Shown one piece after another: positions 26,321 through 50,329 of a stretch of DNA of 64,000 nucleotides. Position 1 is the first letter of the stretch; the number at the start of each line of letters is the position of its first letter. Under the pieces are notes generated by a model. That model did no database searches. It was not told the DNA's origin and saw nothing but the letters and a program-made list of their open reading frames with translations. A program made the position numbers and the translations under genes. The stretch lies in the NCBI GenBank assembly GCA_032209605.1, contig JASFXZ010000001.1:6262001-6326000 (forward strand), given 5' to 3'. This DNA is from Mactromeris polynyma. Taxonomy: Eukaryota > Mollusca > Bivalvia > Venerida > Mactridae.

Positions 26321-27819
26321 GAACATGCAATCAGATATGATACTGAGCTCGAACGTACGACCTGCAGCAGTCGAGATTAGAAATCATATTTGGACAATAA
26401 TGTCTACGCAATAAATATTGCAAGTGTGATCAATAAAATAAATGTCAAAAGTGACGGTGGTTTTCGTGGCAAGTAAATGTGGTCAAAGAACGCAGAGAGT
26501 ATCATCAGTACCAACATTAATATAGAAACATAAAAGTACAGACAGAGTTTGAACAAACTATATACAATGTGTTGTTTCGACATTTACCATACATTATATA
26601 GACAGTCACAGAGTACTGGTTATTTAGAGATGCCAAGAGTATGGTGATAAAAAGAATATACAGTTGTCACATTAAACATTCATTTTGTCGAGAAAGATGA
26701 TATTTGCAAATATTGTTTTCATGACTATTTATTGATATAAGTGAGTTTATAGACTTTGAGGTGAGTCCGTCCATTCCAATATTCACTCCATCCGTATAAT
26801 CAGCGTGAACACGTGATAAAACATCGGTGAATACATTTTAGTGGGGCTTAGTCCCGAACAGCAATATAACGTGACTTCATGCAGGGCCAATCAAGTGTAA
26901 GAAGTTACAAATATAGCGAAGGGCAAATCCTACATAGATTATCGTACGAACGTTCTGTATATAAAGTTGTGTTTGTGTTCCTATTTGAATGACGAAGCAG
27001 TATTGGACAATATTCGAGTAATTATGTAAGGGTTGGGTCCGTATAGGAACGTTTATACAATAATATATGGAGATATAATCATTCTCCCCTCCTATCTCTT
27101 CACAATTTATTAAGCATAACGGAACATAAAACATTATACATTGTGGCAAGTGATGCTGCTACATTCTCATTGTTGTGTTATATTAAAGTGAAAATGTTTA
27201 AATCACCAAGGCGTAGACCCTGAACTGAAATAAACTTTTAACGTAAATTTTATATTTGAATTAATAATTGAAGCCAAATATGTACAAAAAAACTATAATG
27301 ATGTGATGTTTGTTCTTGTATTTTGTATATATAAATATGTTGTTTTGTGTAAATGTGTACGTTATGACAACTTCTACAATTTCAACACCTGTGTTAAAAT
27401 GTTGATCCATTAAGTGTGTTTGTATATCTCCTCTACGTGTCGTGTTACCTGTAATAGGGTTTTCATGTGTGTATAGTTTTCAATTATTTGAAATAAATGA
27501 GCTATTAACATCACTATGTGAAATTTAGCACATGGTCGAATTCACACTTCAGTATTCACGTACAAACAATAGTATCATATCGTGCACAGTACATCAAGTT
27601 GTCCCATACCAAATTAGGTCTGTGTTTAGCGTTCCAATCATTTCTCAACCCTATCACCAGGCATGAAAAAACCAAATTGAATCGTCGAAAAATTATTGTT
27701 TGTACCAACAAGGCGTTTTCTGATAGAAATGTATGTGCTTTGCAAGACACCAAGCGACCAGAATGATAGAAACAAAGTGAAAGTTTGTACAACTTTTAGA
27801 ATGACCTTTTTTCTTACAG
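26321..27819. other. Unique DNA upstream of the 39-bp array
   Basis: Short ORFs (minus 26877-27149; overlapping plus/minus ORFs at 27518-27856) show no recognisable domains. The end of the stretch is a pyrimidine tract with TTCTTACAG at 27811-27819, a strong 3' splice-site consensus on the plus strand. Confidence 0.45.
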
Positions 27820-29313
27820 ACAGCGGACAACCTGTTCTCCCGAGGACGCTACACATAGATACGATTTGCTGATGCCTCTATCTGGCGATCTTACCGAGTG
27901 CAAAAGCCCTAGTGTATCAAGAAACAAGAACGCCGCCAGCGCCTGCAGACGAGTAACAAGAAACAAGAACACAGCCAGCGCCTGCAGACGAGTATCAAGA
28001 AACAAGAACACAGCCAGCGCCTGCCGACGAGTATCAAGAAACAAGAACACCGCCAGCGCCTGCAGACGAGTATCAAGAAACAAGAACACCGCCAGCGCCT
28101 GCAGACGAGTATCAAGAAACAAGAACACCGCCAGCGCCTGCAGACGAGTATCAAGAAACAAGAACACCGCCAGCGCCTGCAGACGAGTATCAAGAAACAA
28201 GAACTTAGCCAGCGCCTGCAGACGAGTATCAAGAAACAAGAACACCGCCAGCACCTGCAGACGAGTATCAAGAAACAAGAACACAGCCAGCGCCTGCAGA
28301 CGAGTATCAAGAAACAAGAACACCGCCAGCACCTGCAGACGAGTATCAAGAAACAAGAACACAGCCAGCACCTGCAGACGAGTATCAAGAAACAAGAACA
28401 CCGCCAGCACCTGCAGACGAGTATCAAGAAACAAGAACACAGTCAGCGCCTGCAGACGAGTATCAAGAAACAAGAACACCGCCAGCGCCTGCAGACGAGT
28501 ATCAAGAAACAAGAACACAGTCAGCGCCTGCAGACGAGTATCAAGAAACAAGAACACAGTCAGCGCCTGCAGACGAGTATCAAGAAACAAGAACACAGTC
28601 AGCGCCTGCAGACGAGTATCAAGAAACAAGAACACCGCCAGCGCCTGCAGACGAGTATCAAGAAACAAGAACACAGTCAGCGCCTGCAGACGAGTATCAA
28701 GAAACAAGAACACCGCCAGCACCTGCAGACGAGTATCAAGAAACAAGAACACCGCCAGCACCTGCAGACGAGTATCAAGAAACAAGAACACAGCCAGCGC
28801 CTGCAGACGAGTATCAAGAAACAAGAACACCGCCAGCACCTGCAGACGAGTATCAAGAAACAAGAACACAGCCAGCACCTGCAGACGAGTATCAAGAAAC
28901 AAGAACACCGCCAGCACCTGCAGACGAGTATCAAGAAACAAGAACACAGTCAGCGCCTGCAGACGAGTATCAAGAAACAAGAACACCGCCAGCGCCTGCA
29001 GACGAGTATCAAGAAACAAGAACACAGTCAGCGCCTGCAGACGAGTATCAAGAAACAAGAACACAGTCAGCGCCTGCAGACGAGTATCAAGAAACAAGAA
29101 CACAGTCAGCGCCTGCAGACGAGTATCAAGAAACAAGAACACCGCCAGCGCCTGCAGACGAGTATCAAGAAACAAGAACACAGTCAGCGCCTGCAGACGA
29201 GTATCAAGAAACAAGAACACCGCCAGCACCTGCAGACGAGTATCAAGAAACAAGAACACAGTCAGCGCCTGCAGACGAGTATCAAGAAACAAGAACACAG
29301 CCAGCCAGCGTCT
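27820..29313 (+). CDS. Candidate 1.49-kb exon made mostly of a 39-bp (13-codon) repeat
   Basis: The segment is bounded by CTTTTTTCTTACAG (3' splice consensus) and TCTGTAAGTT (5' splice consensus). One plus frame (B) is open from acceptor to donor: about 31 unique residues, then about 36 copies of SRNKNTASACRRV. A second plus frame (A) reads DEYQETRTPPAPA per unit and is broken only by TGA at 27870 and TAA at 27954. If spliced to an AG at 29379 it would end in the acidic tail YLEIGVDTGADDDQ before a stop at 29423. A minus frame (27814-29298, FLFLDTRLQALAV) is open too. The unit length is a multiple of three, so open frames are expected by chance. I cannot decide between a repeat-coding exon, a decayed one, or a plain minisatellite. 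No homolog recognised. Confidence 0.3.
27911..29308 (+). repeat. 39-bp minisatellite, 36 copies
   Basis: The unit is GTATCAAGAAACAAGAACAC followed by CGCCAGCGCCTGCAGACGA. Only three sites vary: CCG/CAG, CCA/TCA and GCG/GCA. Blocks repeat in order (for example the pattern around 28240-28680 recurs around 28700-29260), indicating multi-unit duplications. It is strikingly GC-richer than its surroundings. Confidence 0.97.
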
Positions 29314-29423
29314 GTAAGTTACATTATCTCCGAGACTTTCTCATAAATCATGATAATTATATGCGTACAATATTTCAAGATTTGGAGATTGGTGTGGACA
29401 CAGGGGCAGACGACGACCAATAA

Positions 29424-30748
29424 GCTACGACAGCTCTCCACTTACTTCAACCTGAAGATCTAAGAACCGAGATTGATTAGCAGACTTAGCCATTTAATGT
29501 GTGAATGACAGACTACTTCTTATTTGTATTTATTTAATGTACAACTTGAGCTATACAATATGTAGATGTAAAATGTATTGTTATGGTTGGAAGGACATCA
29601 ATATTGTTACAACCACACTGGAAATAAGTTTGCTCTTTTTGGAAGGCGATTATTTTCAATAATCATCTTTATGTAACCACGAAGTTCTGTGTATAGCTCC
29701 TTCATACACATTCATACTGCATCAATTTGATCCAAGAGATTCTATAAAGTCAGACTCGAAAACCTTCTAAACTGTCTTCCAGAATCAGTTTAATATAAAA
29801 ATCAGGGAGTTTACAAATTTCACTGAAAATAATTCAGTAAGTTATGTTGTCGTTGGTGTGGATTTGCGCGACAGGTGATGTAGTTAATTAATAATCATGT
29901 TTATGTATATCCCTTTACCGAATTCTATATATCTACATGTATAAATGAAGTGCTTGAATGAAACATAGTATAAACAATTAACACAGCAATGTAATATATT
30001 GTCAAAGAAAATCTTAGATCTACGTTTGAATAGAACGTCGTGAAACAACACCCGTAACATACAGTCGCCACGAGACATCAGGAACACACACAACACAATT
30101 AGACGGAGCGAACGTAGATGCGTGGGGTAAAAAATGTTACCCTTGTTAAAGCGAGTAATTTTACCATCAGACATCACGTATGAAATGGTTCCGTCTTGTC
30201 CACTAAAACATCACTTTTTGACATAGTGTACGTCTACATGCAGGAAGTACAAATGTTTCCAAAATGAGATATTTTACGAGTTTGTACTCATCAACTTGTT
30301 AGCAATTTATTCAATTCTTTCCGACAGTAGAATGAGGTACAATATCAACGTTTGATATTTTTATGTACGAACCACACTGAATAATAATTTCACTTTGACA
30401 TTATTACGGTCTGTATGGGTTCATGAAGAACAGAACGGGACGATAAAGTAGTGACATTGCAATGAAGTGTCTTGGAAGAATTTTGTCAACAATGAATCAT
30501 CAAGGATATATATCACAGTGCATTCTATCAGAGACAGAAAATCTAACTAGGTACAAATTACTTACATGCCACTTCTCTATATATGGTATAATCATGCCTC
30601 TGGCTGTTGTTATCATGAATCCGGTCGTTGTAGGTGTAGAGCAAATTTCCATCTTGGCAAAACATGGTATAACCGTTCCGAGCGATTTTACAGCGATTTA
30701 GGAGTATGTACAGAACGACACGATAAGGAGATACGTTACACAGTGCAA
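29424..30748. other. Unique DNA, no gene seen
   Basis: Overlapping short ORFs (plus 30462-30701 and 30566-30805, minus 29884-30177) have no recognisable content. Confidence 0.5.
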
Positions 30749-31986
30749 CAGCTCTACTATCTGGACAATACAGACATGAAGATATGGATACACTTTGTAC
30801 TGTGATATAGCTCTACTATCTGGACAATACAGACATGAAGATATGGATACACTTTGTACTGTGATATAGCTCTACTATCTGGACAATACATACATGAAGA
30901 TATGGATATACCTTGTACTGTGATATAGCTCTACTATCTGGACAATACAGACATGAAGATATGGATATACCTTGTACTGTGATATAGCTCTACTATCAGG
31001 CCAATACAGACATGAAGATATGGATATACCTTGTACTGTGATATAGTTCTACTATCAGGCCAATACAGACATGAAGATATGGATATACCTTGTACTGTGA
31101 TATAGCTCTGCTATCAGGCCAATACAGACATGAAGATATGGATATACCTTGTACTGTGATATAGTTCTACTATCAGGACAATACAGACATGAAGATATGG
31201 ATATACCTTGTACTGTGTGATATAGCTCTACTATCAGGACAATACAGCCATAAAGATATGGATATACCTTGTACTGTGATATAGTTCTACTATCAGGCCA
31301 ATACAGACATGAAGATATGGATATACCTTGTACTGTGATATAGTTCTACTATCAGGCCAATACAGACATGAAGATATGGATATACCTTGTACTGTGATAT
31401 AGTTCTACTATCAGGCCAATACAGACATGAAGATATGGATATACCTTGTACTGTGATATAGTTCTACTATCTGGACAATACAGACATGAAGATATGGATA
31501 TACCTTATACTGTGATATAGTTCTACTATCAGGCCAATACAGACATGAAGATATGGATATACCTTGTACTGTGATATAGCTCTACTATCAGGACAATACA
31601 GACATGAAGATATGGATATACCTTGTACTGTGATATAGCTCTACTATCAGGACAATACAGACATGAAGATATGGATATACCTTGTACTGTGATATAGCTC
31701 TACTATCAGGACAATACAGACATGAAGATATGGATATACCTTGTACTGTGATATAGCTCTACTATCAGGACAATACAGACATGAAGATATGGATATACCT
31801 TGTACTGTGATATAGCTCTACTATCAGGACAATACAGACATGAAGACATGGATATACCTTGTACTGTGATATAGCTCTACTATCTGGACAATACAGACAT
31901 GAAGATATGGATATACCTTGTACTGTGATATAGCTCTACTATCAGGACAATACAGCCATAAAGATATGGATATACCTTGTACTGTA
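30749..31986 (+). repeat. 59-bp minisatellite, 21 copies
   Basis: The unit contains GCTCTACTATCAGGACAATA, CAGACATGAAGATATGGATA and TACCTTGTACTGTGATATA. Three subtypes occur: TCTGGACA (edges), CAGGCCA (middle) and CAGGACA (right half). The outer TCTGGACA type at both ends suggests growth from the centre. Confidence 0.95.
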
Positions 31987-33164
31987 ATGAGCAATATGAC
32001 TATTACAGCAGTATGGTAATACACTACAGTGCAATCTAGCTATATACTGCATGATACTACATTTATATGTAGTAGAGTAGAGACATACAGCTATGCTTAT
32101 AAGGCTTATATACTTGCACATAGCAGAACAATACAATGTTGTTTTCTGAATATCTACACCTAACATGGCATTGAAGCTATATTATGGGTACAAGTAAATT
32201 GTAACGTATGTTTGTGGAGTTGTCAGACTCTCTTGTATTATATGTCTACATAGAAGTCAACAAACAGCATGCACATCAACACACATTGACATCTTATCAA
32301 CAAAATCGATGTTGGTGCAGAAACAATGAAGATAAACTGGTGCGAGAAACAACTTTAACTGTTCCTTTTTTACGCTACCTTCTGAAGGCTTCATTTGTCT
32401 GTCAACTAGATTCCTGTCCATATTGCAAACATAAAACCACGTTCATTTCTCAAGATATTTCTTTTATATCCATTTTGTCTGCAATGCAATAAAGGAAAAA
32501 AGTTGAAAAAATTTCCCTTCCCTACTATTACAAATTGTAGGACAATGTGAGTATAATCATATAATACAATCATACTACGGTAGTCGAACAGTACAGCATG
32601 TTCCAGCATACCTGCAAAATCATTTTAGTATTTACATTCATTTTATTCAAAGGGAAACTACTCTTACTAAGCTGCAAAACTGCCGTGTCGTGGTTGCCTC
32701 CCCTATATCAGTCAGACAACCCCTCTGCACGTATTGGAGATTTTCAATAACATTTTATCCCTAACAAACTGATGCCGATGGTTTCCTGATCAACGTTCAA
32801 ACCGACTGTAGAAATTGTCACTTTCATTCAATTCCCAACAATGATAATATGAAGTGAACATCTTTCTTCCAACAGTAATTTTACTTACAATGCAAATGGT
32901 TTATTGTGTGTGATCATAATTCATAAACACATACAAAACATGTATAAGCTTGTAGATGCACAGAATATTTCTAAATATCAGTGATTACACGTTCAGTACA
33001 ATAATATTGTTTAGTTGCTTCACTAAATCACAGGATAAAATGTCATAGTGATAGGACTTTTCTATGTTCAGATAAAACTTGGACCATACTTGCAGACTTT
33101 CTGCATTTAGTCCAAACATTCTGCTTTACATCAACCTTGAAACAGGTAATACAACTCATATTAA
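31987..33164. other. Unique DNA, no gene seen
   Basis: Short ORFs (for example plus 32208-32492) lack domains. The stretch may include distal downstream sequence of the minus-strand gene that ends at 34708. Confidence 0.45.
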
Positions 33165-33300
33165 TTACCACTGGTGACTGTTTCCTAGGTTAATATCCAG
33201 TACTAACACCCAACTCGAGATCACATAGTTCAAAGTACAAGTTCAAAACTCCAGACCTTCAAATCCAGAGTGGGACATTCTAACCATTCAGCAGTAAGCC
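33165..33300 (-). mobile_element. Degenerate SINE-like repeat, related to 38487-38660
   Basis: It shares block order with the copy at 38487: TGACTGTTTCCTAGGTTAAT here versus TGACCGCTTCCTGGGTTACT there. CCAGTACTAACACCCAACTC/CCAGTGCTCACATCTAATTC and an ATAGTTCAAAGTACAAGTTC-like section follow. Promoter boxes are decayed in this copy. Confidence 0.45.
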
Positions 33301-33476
33301 TCCCATAATTTTCTCACAATAACACATTAGCTACTATAATAACACTCTTGGATAAACACAAACAAAAAATACACAAAATCTTATCATTTAATTACAGTCA
33401 CAGTAAGTAAAATATAACCATATCACAGATTGGTTCATTATCACAAATCATTCACCATAAGAACGAGAGATCCATT

Positions 33477-33639
33477 CAGTAAAAGTGAACGCCTCCTCAC
33501 AGTCGCATTTTCATGTAATAACTAGAGGAAACATTACTTCACAAAAATCACTGAACAGTAAAAGTGAACGCCTCCTCACAGTCTCATTTTCATGTAATAA
33601 CTAGAGGAAACATTACTTCACAAAAATCACTGAACAGTA
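33477..33639 (+). repeat. 79-bp direct duplication
   Basis: Two almost identical copies beginning CAGTAAAAGTGAACGCCTCC and ending AAATCACTGAA. One mismatch (GTCGC/GTCTC) was noted. This is the smallest array stage in the window. Confidence 0.9.
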
Positions 33640-34707
33640 CAAGATGACTACATGGGTAACTAGGCTTAATGGTGATACTCTCCACCAAGTTTAGTTGAAA
33701 TCCAACCAGCAGTTTATGAATGGTAATCTATGCAAACTCTTGTGGTTGGCCGACAAACATACAACCAAACAGGACAAATTCTGTATGGTAACACCTGTAT
33801 GGGCGAACATAACTGGTTATTTATAATCAACTGACTATAATTACTTCCAATTGTTTGCCTGATTGTAATCTCAGTTATACAATGAGCACGCCCATTGTTG
33901 ATGTTACAATAAAATACTGCAGGGCGTAATTAGGTACTAGCCATAATAATTGCAAGGTTAATTCTTTTGGCCAAAAGATCTTAAAAATAAGAGCCGAAAA
34001 ACGGTCATAATAAGAAAAACATATTTACAAAAATTTACAAAATTACGAAAACACACCAAAATAAATATGCAGTACATGATACAAACTTGCTTTAAACAGA
34101 TAATTGTTGAACTGCGTAAAAAATTGCGGCAATCCAAGAAACAACATTTTATAAATTAATTCATATTAACAGAATATTATGAATATAAAAACAATTGACA
34201 AAATTTGGCCAATTGAGAAGTCAACACACGAGAGCATCACCCAGTTTTTGTCTTAAATTAACGGATGAAACATGTATTCACTTGTAATATGCTCCAGTAA
34301 TGTTGTCATGAAGAAGCAACCCAAAGTTTTCCATTTTACAATCAGATTTGTTAAAACAGAGAAAAAAGAAAATGAAGCTGATGAATGATAACAAAACATA
34401 TTTAACTGTAATCAGCAATTCTGGAAGTGATTTCAGGGAAGTCACTAACTAAAACAAAACGCAAAAACAAATAAATGCATTATATTACTCATAAATGAAA
34501 TTGAAACACATCTGAAAGCCACATATGTCATTATTTACAAAGATTAATTTGGCATAATCAGGCTGGCTAATTGCTTGTAGACCCGGGCAAAATTTCAAAA
34601 TTGAAAAGAATGAAAAAAAAATGGAAAAAAAGCCTATAATCACCTAAAACTAAATAGAATGGAGGACTAAACATACATTATTATTATGATTTGTTGTTGT
34701 AGAGGGA
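33640..34707 (-). other. Presumed 3' UTR and downstream region of the IQANK1-like gene
   Basis: The stop codon of the minus-strand gene is at 34710-34708. The 1.1 kb downstream in the transcribed direction is AT-rich and free of ORFs. I could not fix a polyadenylation site. Confidence 0.35.
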
Positions 34708-47260
<12,553 letters not shown>

Positions 47261-47407
47261 ATTTAGATTAACCGGATTTATTTTATCAAAACAAACTATT
47301 ACCTTTGCATACGACAAACGGCCATTTGTACACAAAACAATCCCGCACTTGGTTGCAAAATGTTATGTCGTCTTTGATTGGTCAAAATTCGCTGACAGAG
47401 AGCAGAC
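47261..47407 (-). promoter_or_regulatory. Putative core promoter / 5' UTR of the IQANK1-like gene
   Basis: About 150 bp separates the start codon from the nearest transposable element. On the minus strand a GACCAATCAAAGACG segment (around 47371-47385) contains a CCAAT box about 115-120 bp before the ATG. No TATA box at a plausible distance was evident. Inference from position and motif only. Confidence 0.35.
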
Positions 47408-47415
47408 GGCTAATT

Positions 47416-48449
47416 GGGCAGGTTTAAAACGCGGCCAAGCCGTAAATTGCTTCCAAAAAGGAAAGGAAAACGCGGCCACCCCCTTAACTTCTTTATTCTT
47501 TAAGATATCTTAAAAATTCTTTTTGCATATTAGAATGCACCCTCGTAGCTTTCCTAAACATTTTTTAATTTAAATTATTTGAATTAGAAGTTTATAAAAT
47601 TTTGGTTTAAAAGTCGGACCGTTTTTTTATCAAAATTACGGCCAAAATTTATGTTCGTAGCGTTTTTATCAGCTTTATCGATATTGGTATTGCATGTTTC
47701 GTACTTGCTTAAGAGTTCTTTTGCTTTTCTGAGAATCTCATCAGGTGAACCGCTCATCGGAGATATGCGTATATCTTCCGGTTCTATTTTCGCAAAATGA
47801 AATTCCTCTTTTAATTTGTAATTACCGAAGCCCGCTCGTCCGCACTGTATTTAGGTGTATATGTAATTTTGTAAAAGAGAGAGAATACGTAACTACAGGG
47901 AAAGCCAAATACATAAGACAGTGCCTCCCCACGCAGATCTCCGGAAAAACAACAATCCACAAAACATAAGGCACTAAAGGAGGTGAAACGGTACACATAT
48001 TAAGGAACTGAGGCACAAGGAATGGCCCAGCAGACCACAAGGAATAACTAGGAGAATCAAAGTGGACAGTAAAGGGAGGGGGAGGTGGGAATAAATGGAT
48101 GGAAAAGATCACAGGACAAGTCAAGACAACTGGCCTTAATAGGCCAAAAATGGACAGGAAACAATATGAACACTGTATAAAATGACAGAATTGCACAGGG
48201 GAAAGAGAAATACAAAGTTAAACAAATCATATAACTATAGGAAGTTCTTTTCTACCTTGTAAAGATTTTATGATATTGTTAACGCATTCTGCGGGGTTGG
48301 TAGTAAGTCCAGGAAAGCTACGAGGGTGCATTCTAATATACAAAAAGATTTTTTAAGATATCTTAAAGAATAAAGAAGTTAAGGGGTGGCCGCGTTTTCC
48401 TTTCCATTTTGGCCGCAATTTACGACCTGGCCGCGTTTTAAACCTGTCC
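47416..48449. mobile_element. Non-autonomous, Mutator-like element with ~140-bp TIRs
   Basis: Left TIR (47416-47556) begins GGGCAGGTTTAAAACGCGGC. The right TIR (about 48312-48449), read inverted, begins GGACAGGTTTAAAACGCGGC, and both run on through AAGGAAAGGAAAACGCGGCC to CACCCTCGTAGCTTTCCT with few mismatches. GGCTAAT is duplicated immediately outside (47408-47414 and 48450-48456). Long TIRs plus a 7-9-bp target duplication fit MULEs. The interior has no transposase and carries dispersed-repeat copy 2. It lies about 155 bp upstream of the IQANK1-like start codon. Confidence 0.8.
47896..48186 (+). mobile_element. Dispersed repeat, copy 2 (unexpanded), nested in the TIR element
   Basis: Blocks CAGGGAAAGCCAAATACATA, CAGTGCCTCCCCACGCAGAT, AACAACAATCCACAAAACAT, AGGAGGTGAAACGGTACACA, GAATGGCCCAGCAGACCACA and GATGGAAAAGATCACAGGAC occur in the same order as in 7248-8352. 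The block equivalent to the 64-bp unit is present once. Confidence 0.75.
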
Positions 48450-48456
48450 GGCTAAT

Positions 48457-49286
48457 ATTTGTTTAAAAAAAGGGAAGCAATCACTACAAACAATCTAGAT
48501 AGTCACTACCGCGATAACTCCCCTTGGATATTTTTGAAAGAAATTTCATTATTGGAAGCTATGGCTTATAGGTCCGTGTTGGAAGACAATAAAATGGTAA
48601 TTCATCTAAATTACAGATTAGAGTTTACTTCTTTTAACTACTCTTAGTGGATTGGTGCGCAAAATTGTGCAAGTCCTTGTGAGATGGACGGACGGGATGA
48701 TGGATGGATGTCATGTGTTGCCGGGTGGGTGTCGGACGGATGGATGGATTTATGATCGTCAAGTACTAAGATACTACGAATTACTAACGATTCGCCACAA
48801 TAACGATTCGCCACAATAACGATTCGCCACATAACGATTCGCCACAGTCGAATTACGATACGCCACAGTTGTATACTATAACGATTCGCCACAGTTTGTT
48901 ATTAGGATTATAATGATAATGATTATTACTAAATTTTGACCTATGTATTACCTACTCAGATGTTTCAAATAACACCAAAATTATCATAGATGATTCAATT
49001 TTAAAGGACCGCATGTTGCTGCCACATAAACGAAATAACAATAGAAGAATAAGTTTACAGAAAATAAATAATAAAACAGTTTGAATATTCTTTACTTGTA
49101 TATTAATTTCAATCGTCAAAATTTGGTTTTAAAGCATACCTTTGTATTTTAGATTTTTAAATGTGTTTATTAAATAATAAAGCATACAAGTTTTATGTTT
49201 TATAAAGTTGGAGAAGAATGAGAAGTAAAATACAAAAAGACATTTGGTATTTGATTTTTGTTCATATATTCATCTGCGGCAATAAT
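48457..49286. other. Unique DNA with short simple repeats
   Basis: Contains a GGAC/GGAT-rich stretch (48683-48750) and a 16-bp repeat of ACGATTCGCCACA (48783-48895). A minus ORF (48644-48892) merely spans these. No gene seen. Confidence 0.5.
48783..48895 (+). repeat. Short ~16-bp tandem repeat
   Basis: About six copies of TAACGATTCGCCACA, the last ones interrupted by unique bases. This is an early or decaying array. Confidence 0.85.
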
Positions 49287-49518
49287 TGAGCGCCGCTGTA
49301 CGATTTCCAACCTCTTCTATAAGTGACATAATTTCCATAAAACGTGTGACGTCACCATGTACTGGCATGGCAGGAAGCGATATTTGCCTAAATGGCGATA
49401 TGAAAACCATATGACCGTACGGAGTAAATATTGTATCCTGCTTACAAATTGTGAATCACATGTTGCGTTCTCTTGAAATGACGTCACTTACAGAAGAGGT
49501 TGTAAATCCAAGCGCTCA
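49287..49518. mobile_element. TIR element with CRE-like ends, copy 2
   Basis: Left end TGAGCGCCGCTGTACGATTT, CCAACCTCTTCTATAAGTGA; the right end inverted reads TGAGCGCTTGGATTTACAAC, CTCTTCTGTAAGTGACGTCA. Same interior blocks as 24213-24410 (for example GGAGTAAATATTGT) with a ~35-bp longer right half. ORF plus 49451-49666 begins inside it and is not a gene. Confidence 0.8.
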
Positions 49519-49863
49519 ATTGGTTTTTGAAACAATTCCTTTAAGCAGAGAGGAAATTTTGCAGTTTGTCGTAATAATGACATTGGTTATTATCGTTAAA
49601 AGTTTGCTGTATCCAAACCAATTTGAGCGATGTTTGACATATAAACAAACAGACGTCCAAATCTAAATCTAGACCAGGGGTGTTTCTGGAAATGAGTCAT
49701 ATTCTGTATGATGCACTATCCTCCAAAAATCTAAAATGACTAACATTCTTCCAGAGGCGTCGCCCATATGGCAAACCGGTGGCGACGATAAATAAAAGCA
49801 AATACACACAACTCTAAATCACATATTCAAAATAATAACAAACAAATTATATCAATCTACAGG

Positions 49864-50327
49864 AATTCGCGTGCTGTAACATGCGACAAATGCCACAGAT
49901 GGCATCAAATTAAATGTGGAAAGCAGGTTCTAAGGCACTTCATGTATTTTTAAAGCATGGTACACATTTTAATAAAACAGATAAATGCCAGATATGTGTT
50001 AATGTTAAAAAACTAATATGTGGATATATAAATATTGTTAGGCAAAATAAAAATTGCCCATTTTCAATTCTGTTGTTTGCTTGTGTATTGTTTCCACACA
50101 CATAGTCACGTGTGATCAGTTATTTGGGGTTACAACAGATGCACATAAATGATCTTGTTCACACAAATGAAATTATTGCGTCTGTAAATAAAAAGAATAC
50201 TAACTATCAATGCGGACTAATAATGAACGACTGTGAAGGTTGGCATGACAAACTCAACCGACGGGCTAGGAAAGGGAACCTGCCCTTCTATGTGTTAATT
50301 TCTCTACTATTCCAGAAAGCGAAATAA
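49864..50327 (+). pseudogene. Decayed MULE-type transposase remnant
   Basis: Two coding scraps in the same orientation. At 49864-49953 the translation RAVTCDKCHRWHQIKCG has a C-x2-C-x2-WH-x3-C zinc-finger half, preceded by an AG acceptor-like TCTACAG. At 50112-50327 the translation contains MNDCEGWHDKLNRRARKGNL, PFYVLISLLFQKA, the NDxEGWHxxLNRRA...LPFY pattern I associate with the C-terminus of FLYWCH/MULE-type transposase proteins. The catalytic core is absent. The family link is from memory of the motif, so moderate confidence. Confidence 0.4.
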
Positions 50328-50329
50328 GT

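Noticed and set aside
49451..49666. 71-codon ORF starting MNHMLRSLEM
   Set aside because: It begins inside the CRE-ended TIR element and runs out of it; no domain and no splice support.
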